This document shows positions 59,375-64,000 of a stretch of DNA of 64,000 nucleotides, piece after piece. The stretch's first letter is position 1; each line of letters starts with the position of its first letter. The notes below the pieces were generated by a model that saw nothing but the letters and a program-made list of their open reading frames with translations, did not search any database and had not been told where the DNA came from. This DNA comes from Flavobacteriales bacterium UBA2306 (GTDB lineage: Bacteria; Bacteroidota; Bacteroidia; Flavobacteriales; Weeksellaceae): the NCBI GenBank assembly GCA_002345565.1, contig DDVS01000001.1:304712-368711 (forward strand). The letters are read 5' to 3'. Position numbers and translations under genes: made by a program.

Positions 59375-61096
59375 ATGACAGAATTATCAACATTAGATAA
59401 AGCAAAACTTTGGCTTCTTGATGCTTTCGACCTTGAAACCAAGACAGCTGTTCAAGCCCTCATTGATTCAAATTCGTCGGATTTGGAAGATTCTTTTTAC
59501 AGAGAATTAGAATTCGGAACCGGTGGAATGCGTGGCGTAATGGGCGTTGGAACTAATCGTTTAAATAAATACACATTAGGTCAAGCTACTCAAGGACTTG
59601 CGAATTATCTTCATCAATCTTTTCCAAATGAAGAAGTCAAGGTAGCAATTGCTTATGACGTTCGTAATAATTCGAAAGAATTCGGAAAAATCGTTGCGGA
59701 TGTTTTGACAGCTAACGGAATCAAAGTTCTGTTGTTCAAGGAACATCGCCCAACTCCGGAATTGTCTTTCACAGTGAGAGATAAAAAATGTAATGCGGGA
59801 ATCGTTTTGACGGCTTCTCACAATCCACCGGAATATAACGGTTACAAAGTATATTGGAATGACGGTGCGCAAATTGTTCCGCCGGACGATGAAAATATTA
59901 TTAGAGAAGTCTATGCAACTAAGTTTGAGGATATCAAATTCAATGGAAACGATGACCTAATCGAATGGGTTGGCGAAGACCAAGACGATGTTTACATCGA
60001 TGCTTGTATGGAAAATTCTCTTTACCAGAATGTTGGAAGAGATAATCTGAACATAGTTTTCACATCGATTCACGGAACGACTTATACAACCGTTCCAAAA
60101 GCATTGAAAAAAGCCGGATTTACAAAATTAGATTTGGTTCAGGAACAAATGATTCCAAGCGGAAATTTTCCAACTGTTGCTTCCCCGAATCCGGAAGAAC
60201 CTGCTGCTCTTTCTATGGCAATGGATTTGGCTAGAATTACCAATGCTGATATTGTTATCGGAACAGACCCAGACGGTGATAGATTAGGAATTGCGGTTAG
60301 AAATCTTGAAGGCGAAATGCAACTTCTGAACGGAAATCAAACCAATACAATCTTAACTTATTATATCCTTGACCAATGGAAAAAAGCCGGCAAAATTACC
60401 GGAAAAGAGTTTATTGGTTCTACGATTGTGACTTCTGATGTTTTCTTTGATGTTGCAGAGAAATTCGGAGTAGACTGCAAAGTTGGGTTGACCGGTTTCA
60501 AATGGATCGGCAAGATGATTCGTGATTTTGAAGGTCAGGAAAAATTCATTTGCGGAGGTGAAGAAAGTTTTGGTTTTATGACCGGAGATTTTGTCCGTGA
60601 CAAAGATTCTTGTGGTTCAATTTTAACCGCTTGTGAAATCGCTGCTTGGTGTAAAGCCAACGGAACAACGGTTTACGAATATATGATTGAGATTTATAAA
60701 GAAGTTGGTTTCTATTACGAAGGTTTGATTAATGTTGTGAGAAAGGGTAGAACTGGAGCTGAAGAAATCACGCAGATGATGAGCGATTTCCGAAGTAATC
60801 CACCAAAAGAAATCGCTGGTTCCCTTGTAGGAGAAGTAAAGGATTTCAAAGAGCAGACTAATTTCATCGTTTCAAAAAATGAGAAAAAAGTGATGGACGA
60901 TATTCCTAAGTCTAACGTATTGATTTTCTATACTCAAGATGGAACTAAAGTTTGTGTTCGTCCTTCCGGAACCGAGCCAAAGATTAAATTCTATGTTTCG
61001 GTGAAAGACAGCATCTCTTCCAAAGAAGATTTTGTTGCGAAACTTCCTAAGCTTGAAGAGAAGATTGCTAAGGTGAAACAGGATTTGAATCTGTAA
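59375..61096 (+). CDS. Phosphoglucomutase / phosphomannomutase family enzyme
   Basis: The 573-residue alpha-D-phosphohexomutase has all four domain signatures: FGTGGMRGVMGVG, the phosphoserine loop TAS148HNPPEYNGYKVYW, the metal loop DPDGDRLGIA, the sugar-binding GGEESFGF, and the phosphate-binding RPSGTEPKIKFY. It interconverts hexose 1- and 6-phosphates, feeding cell-envelope sugar nucleotides. It is 19 bp after the GIN lipoprotein and ends at a hairpin. Confidence 0.93.
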   Translation: MTELSTLDKAKLWLLDAFDLETKTAVQALIDSNSSDLEDSFYRELEFGTGGMRGVMGVGTNRLNKYTLGQATQGLANYLHQSFPNEEVKVAIAYDVRNNSKEFGKIVADVLTANGIKVLLFKEHRPTPELSFTVRDKKCNAGIVLTASHNPPEYNGYKVYWNDGAQIVPPDDENIIREVYATKFEDIKFNGNDDLIEWVGEDQDDVYIDACMENSLYQNVGRDNLNIVFTSIHGTTYTTVPKALKKAGFTKLDLVQEQMIPSGNFPTVASPNPEEPAALSMAMDLARITNADIVIGTDPDGDRLGIAVRNLEGEMQLLNGNQTNTILTYYILDQWKKAGKITGKEFIGSTIVTSDVFFDVAEKFGVDCKVGLTGFKWIGKMIRDFEGQEKFICGGEESFGFMTGDFVRDKDSCGSILTACEIAAWCKANGTTVYEYMIEIYKEVGFYYEGLINVVRKGRTGAEEITQMMSDFRSNPPKEIAGSLVGEVKDFKEQTNFIVSKNEKKVMDDIPKSNVLIFYTQDGTKVCVRPSGTEPKIKFYVSVKDSISSKEDFVAKLPKLEEKIAKVKQDLNL

Positions 61097-61145
61097 TTGA
61101 AAATTTTTATTAGAATAGAAATATAATCTAAAATATTTTTAATAT

Positions 61146-61190
61146 AAAGTTCTCAATTACTGATTTAATTTAGTTTTGAGAACTTTTTTG
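61146..61190 (+). terminator. Terminator after the phosphohexomutase gene
   Basis: AAAGTTCTCAA and TTGAGAACTTT form an 11-bp stem with a 19-nt loop, followed by TTTT. Confidence 0.75.
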
Positions 61191-61289
61191 TTATGTAATT
61201 TGATTTACTCAGTTGCATTTAAGACTTTTGTAGATCATAAAAAGTAAAAATCCGAATTAAGTTTCGGAAAAACATCAAAAAATAAATAA

Positions 61290-62543
61290 GTGAAAGTATC
61301 TAAACTCGCATCAAACCTGATTGGTTCAGAAATTATCAAAATCGGAAACGAAGTTAACGATTTGAAAGCCAAAGGAGCACAAATCTCAAATTTAACAATC
61401 GGTGATCTTAATTCAAATATCTATCCAATTCCATCGGAATTGAAACAAGGAATTGAGAAAGCCTATAAGAATAATCTTACAAACTATCCGCCTGCAAATG
61501 GTGTTCAATCTTTAAGAACTTCGGTAAGCAATGACTTGAAAAAACGTTGGAATCTGGATTACTCAGCTAATGATATCCTGATTACAGCAGGTTCAAGACC
61601 TTTAATTTACGCAGTTTTCAAAACAATTGTGGACGTAGGCGATAAAGTGATTTATCCGATTCCTTCTTGGAATAACAATCATTATGCTTATTTAACAAGT
61701 GCGAATGCAGTTGAAGTTCAGACCCAGGAATCAAATAATTTCTTACCGACAGCGGATGACCTTCGTCCTTATGTTGATGGAGCAGTTTTGCTTTGCCTTT
61801 GTTCTCCACTCAATCCAACTGGAACAATGTTCACAAAAGAACAATTGTCTGAGATTTGCGAATTGGTTTTGGAAGAAAATAAAAAAAGAGGTGCAGACGA
61901 GAAACCGCTTTACTTGATGTATGATCAGATCTACGCAATGCTGACTTTTGGCGAAGACCATTACAATCCGGTAAGCCTTTTCCCAGAAATGAAAGATTAC
62001 ACAATTTATGTTGATGGAACGTCCAAATGTTTTGCAGCTACAGGGGTTAGAGTAGGTTGGGGATTTGGGCCGAGTTTGGTTATAGATAAAATGAAAGCTC
62101 TTTTGACGCACGTTGGAGCTTGGGCACCAAAACCAGAACAGGAAGCGGTTGCTGAGTTTTTAGCTGATGATTCTGCAGTGAATACATTCTTAGACGATTA
62201 CAAACAAAAACTGAATACAAGCCTGAAAGAGCTTCACGCAGGAATTCAAGATTTGAAATCCAAAGGTTTTGCTGTAGAAAGTATCTCGCCAATGGGTGCG
62301 CTTTATCTGACTATCAAATTGGATTATCTTGGAAAAACTACTCCTGACGGAAAAGTTTTGGACGATTCTACAGATTTAGTTTTCTATCTGATTAATAATG
62401 CAGGAATGGCTTTGGTTCCGTTCTCCGCATTTGGAAATGATAAGTCAGTGCCTTGGTTCAGAGCTTCTGTTGGAGGTTGTTCTTTAGATGATATTAAGGA
62501 TTGTTTACCTAAATTGGCGCAAACTTTAGAAAAATTAAAATAA
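61290..62543 (+). CDS. PLP-dependent class I/II aminotransferase
   Basis: The 417-residue protein starts at GTG (61290), giving VSKLASNLIGSEIIKIGNEV. It has LTNYPPANG, the substrate-site segment LCLCSPLNPTGTMFTKEQL, YLMYDQIYAML, the PLP-lysine region YVDGTSKCFAATGVRVGWGF, and a C-terminal Arg in FRASVGGCSLDD. It resembles aspartate/aromatic aminotransferases of fold type I; the amino donor is not predictable. It precedes a toxin-antitoxin module by 58 bp. Confidence 0.9.
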   Translation: MKVSKLASNLIGSEIIKIGNEVNDLKAKGAQISNLTIGDLNSNIYPIPSELKQGIEKAYKNNLTNYPPANGVQSLRTSVSNDLKKRWNLDYSANDILITAGSRPLIYAVFKTIVDVGDKVIYPIPSWNNNHYAYLTSANAVEVQTQESNNFLPTADDLRPYVDGAVLLCLCSPLNPTGTMFTKEQLSEICELVLEENKKRGADEKPLYLMYDQIYAMLTFGEDHYNPVSLFPEMKDYTIYVDGTSKCFAATGVRVGWGFGPSLVIDKMKALLTHVGAWAPKPEQEAVAEFLADDSAVNTFLDDYKQKLNTSLKELHAGIQDLKSKGFAVESISPMGALYLTIKLDYLGKTTPDGKVLDDSTDLVFYLINNAGMALVPFSAFGNDKSVPWFRASVGGCSLDDIKDCLPKLAQTLEKLK

Positions 62544-62546
62544 ATC

Positions 62547-62578
62547 GAAAAAATTCTTTTTGTATCTGGAAAAAATTC
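62547..62578. promoter_or_regulatory. Paired operator of toxin-antitoxin module 2
   Basis: Two copies of the dyad GAAAAAATTC (62547-62556 and 62569-62578) are spaced 22 bp apart. The second abuts the -7 element TATCTTTG at 62579-62586. The layout matches module 1 at 48707-48746. Confidence 0.7.
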
Positions 62579-62586
62579 TATCTTTG
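62579..62586 (+). promoter_or_regulatory. -7 element TATCTTTG of toxin-antitoxin module 2
   Basis: It matches TAnnTTTG and ends 15 bp before the antitoxin ATG at 62602. Confidence 0.65.
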
Positions 62587-62601
62587 TGGAAAGAAAAAAA
62601 G

Positions 62602-63075
62602 ATGGCAAATTATAAACAAAAAGAAAATACCAAAATAAATAGAGTAGAAGAGCCGGTAGCAACTTATGGCGTTGCTGGCTCTGTCTTTAATAAATTTGCA
62701 ATCCACGACGATTACAAATTACTCAAAAAGGCAAGAGAAGGTCTTAAAACAGAGGTTTTTTACTCTCTTGCAGATGCTATTAAAATGCCCGAAAAAACTT
62801 TGGCTTCTGTTATCAATCTATCCCAAAGAACGATTAGCAATTATAGAGATCAAGAAAAAGAATTGGATCCTATATATAGTGAGCATCTATTGAAACTCAT
62901 CAATCTTTATAGTTTTGGTAAGGAAATTTTTGGAAGCTTAGAAGAGTTTAGCTTGTGGATGAATCGTCCTTTCTGGAATTCCGAAGATAAGCCAATGGAT
63001 TTTATTTCAACTTCAGGAGGGGTAGATTTGATTTATCACGAAATAGAAAAATTGGGGCAAGGTTATCCTGTTTAA
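62602..63075 (+). CDS. Xre/MbcA/ParS-type antitoxin (module 2)
   Basis: I choose the ATG at 62602 over an upstream one at 62560, because the latter lies inside the promoter and operator. The 157-residue protein has an Xre-like HTH (LADAIKMPEKTLASVINLSQRTISNYRDQEKELD) and the C-terminal DUF2384 toxin-binding domain (SFGKEIFGSLEEFSLWMNRPFWNSEDKPMDFIS...DLIYHEIEKLGQGYPV). It is paralogous to the antitoxin at 48766 but clearly diverged. The toxin start is 1 bp after its stop. Confidence 0.9.
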   Translation: MANYKQKENTKINRVEEPVATYGVAGSVFNKFAIHDDYKLLKKAREGLKTEVFYSLADAIKMPEKTLASVINLSQRTISNYRDQEKELDPIYSEHLLKLINLYSFGKEIFGSLEEFSLWMNRPFWNSEDKPMDFISTSGGVDLIYHEIEKLGQGYPV

Positions 63076-63076
63076 T

Positions 63077-63544
63077 ATGCTTGTTTACAGAATTGTTCAC
63101 AAAAAATATGCAGATACTCTTTTTGCAAGTGGCTTAGAAGGTCGTTGGAATTCGGAAGGAAAAAAAGTTCTTTATACTGCGGAAAGTATTTCTTTGGCGT
63201 ATCTCGAAACTTTAGCTCATAGAAAAGGTTTAGGCTTTAATAAGGATTTCAAAATAATGATTATTAAACTTCCTTCCAATTATGATTTTCAAATTGTAGA
63301 ATCTTTTGGTTTACCAAAAAAATGGCGAGATTTTCGGAATTATGAAGCGTGTCAAAAAATTGGAAACGCTTGGTTTGATCAATGTGAAAAATTGGTTTTG
63401 AAAGTTCCTTCCGCTGTTGTTCCCGAGAATTTTAATGTTGTTATCAATACCTTTCATCCGGATTTCAAAAAAGTTAAATTAATAGATGTTCTAGATTTTG
63501 AACCCGATGATAGATTGGAACAGAGTATTAAACAATACAAATGA
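63077..63544 (+). CDS. RES-domain toxin (module 2)
   Basis: The 155-residue protein aligns with the toxin at 49230 throughout: MLVYRIVHKKYAD, the RES Arg in EGRWNSEGKKVLYTAESISLAYLETLAH (Arg, then Glu), KVPSAVVPENFNVVIN with Ser, and the final DFEPDDRL. The expected activity is depletion of NAD+. The sequence differences from module 1 suggest an independent toxin-antitoxin pair rather than a recent duplicate. It ends 21 bp before kdsB. Confidence 0.9.
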   Translation: MLVYRIVHKKYADTLFASGLEGRWNSEGKKVLYTAESISLAYLETLAHRKGLGFNKDFKIMIIKLPSNYDFQIVESFGLPKKWRDFRNYEACQKIGNAWFDQCEKLVLKVPSAVVPENFNVVINTFHPDFKKVKLIDVLDFEPDDRLEQSIKQYK

Positions 63545-63565
63545 TTTTTCACTAAAAATTAACAA

Positions 63566-64000
63566 ATGAAAGTTATCGCAGTTATTCCTGCTCGTTATAA
63601 TTCTACAAGATTTCCAGGTAAAATGATGGAGATTTTGGGGGACAAAACTATTATTACTACTACTTATCAGAATGTTGTGGAAACAGGTTTGTTTGATGAA
63701 GTGTTTGTGGCTACAGATTCCGAATTGATTTTTGATGAAATTTCAAAAAACGGAGGAAAAGCTGTAATGACAGGCGAACACGAAACGGGAAGCGATAGAA
63801 TTGCAGAAGCTGTTCAAAATATCGATTGCGATATCGTCATCAATGTTCAAGGTGATGAGCCTTTTCTCAAAAAAGAACCTTTGAAACAATTAATTGATGT
63901 CTTTTCTAACGATGTTAAAAAAGAAGTTTCTTTAGCGTCATTGAAAATTCAATTAAAAGAATCAGAAGAAATCCAGAATCCAAATAACGTAAAAGTCGTT
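63566..64000 (+). CDS. kdsB: 3-deoxy-manno-octulosonate cytidylyltransferase, N-terminal part (runs off the window)
   Basis: The frame starts at ATG 63566 and remains open to the window end (145 codons). It shows the CMP-Kdo synthetase start VIAVIPARYNSTRFPGKMM, ATDSELIFDEI, GKAVMTGEHETGSDRIAEA, and INVQGDEPFLKKEPL with the metal-binding Asp. It activates Kdo for lipopolysaccharide inner-core synthesis at the cytoplasmic side. The C-terminal part (about 95-105 residues) lies outside the window. Confidence 0.92.
   Translation, partial: MKVIAVIPARYNSTRFPGKMMEILGDKTIITTTYQNVVETGLFDEVFVATDSELIFDEISKNGGKAVMTGEHETGSDRIAEAVQNIDCDIVINVQGDEPFLKKEPLKQLIDVFSNDVKKEVSLASLKIQLKESEEIQNPNNVKVV

Overview
The window looks like chromosome of a flavobacterium of the Chryseobacterium / Epilithonimonas / Elizabethkingia group (Weeksellaceae). 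The DNA is AT-rich. Promoter-like TAnnTTTG elements of the Bacteroidota type precede the tRNA, SRP RNA, toxin-antitoxin and dehydrogenase genes. Several families are typical of the phylum: CusA-TolC fusion, DUF4266/DUF3570, DUF4199, DUF4920, GIN-domain lipoproteins, a fused E1 alpha/beta dehydrogenase and a SusD-less TonB receptor. No integrase, transposase, phage structural gene or CRISPR array was seen.

Layout. 1-2353: carotenoid genes crtB (cut by the window edge) and crtI with a MarR regulator. 3489-13013: metal-efflux block (RND pump fused to its outer-membrane channel, adaptor, haem-binding protein, P-type ATPase) bracketed by two paralogous unknown small proteins. 13084-15905: thioredoxin-like protein, ApbE flavin transferase, DUF4266 and DUF3570. 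16337-23813: a block around a photolyase-like protein (MarR, frameshifted SDR, TIGR03643, photolyase lacking the Fe-S cysteines, DUF2256, ABC1 kinase, TetR, then divergent ribA and a DUF2867 SDR), with two related non-coding repeats outside its ends. 24686-31719: a LacI-controlled sugar locus (TonB receptor, cytoplasmic glycosidase-like enzyme, P-loop kinase-like protein, MFS sugar transporter) with a tandem LacI-type operator. 31947-37645: an SOS-type mutagenesis and repair block (DnaE-type polymerase, DinB, divergent LexA-like repressor, AlkB) around one palindromic operator. 37751-38185: bacteriocin-like peptide and tRNA-Arg.

38233-64000 is mostly housekeeping: a binding lipoprotein, CPBP protease, rdgB, rnz, fused branched-chain/2-oxoacid dehydrogenase E1, lpd, patatin, hydrolase, a K+ channel with a zinc-ribbon tail, Nif3-like protein, a coiled-coil protein whose zinc ribbon has lost its cysteines, menB-menA, SRP RNA, glycosyltransferase, phosphoglucomutase, aminotransferase and the start of kdsB. 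Two paralogous Xre/RES toxin-antitoxin modules lie 13.8 kb apart and have parallel operators that differ by one symmetric base pair.

The observations that most deserve checking are the matched TA operators, the cluster-less photolyase with its repeat-flanked block, the paired small proteins around the metal-efflux block, the LexA/DinB/DnaE/AlkB unit with a degenerate PHP site, and the SusD-less sugar locus.
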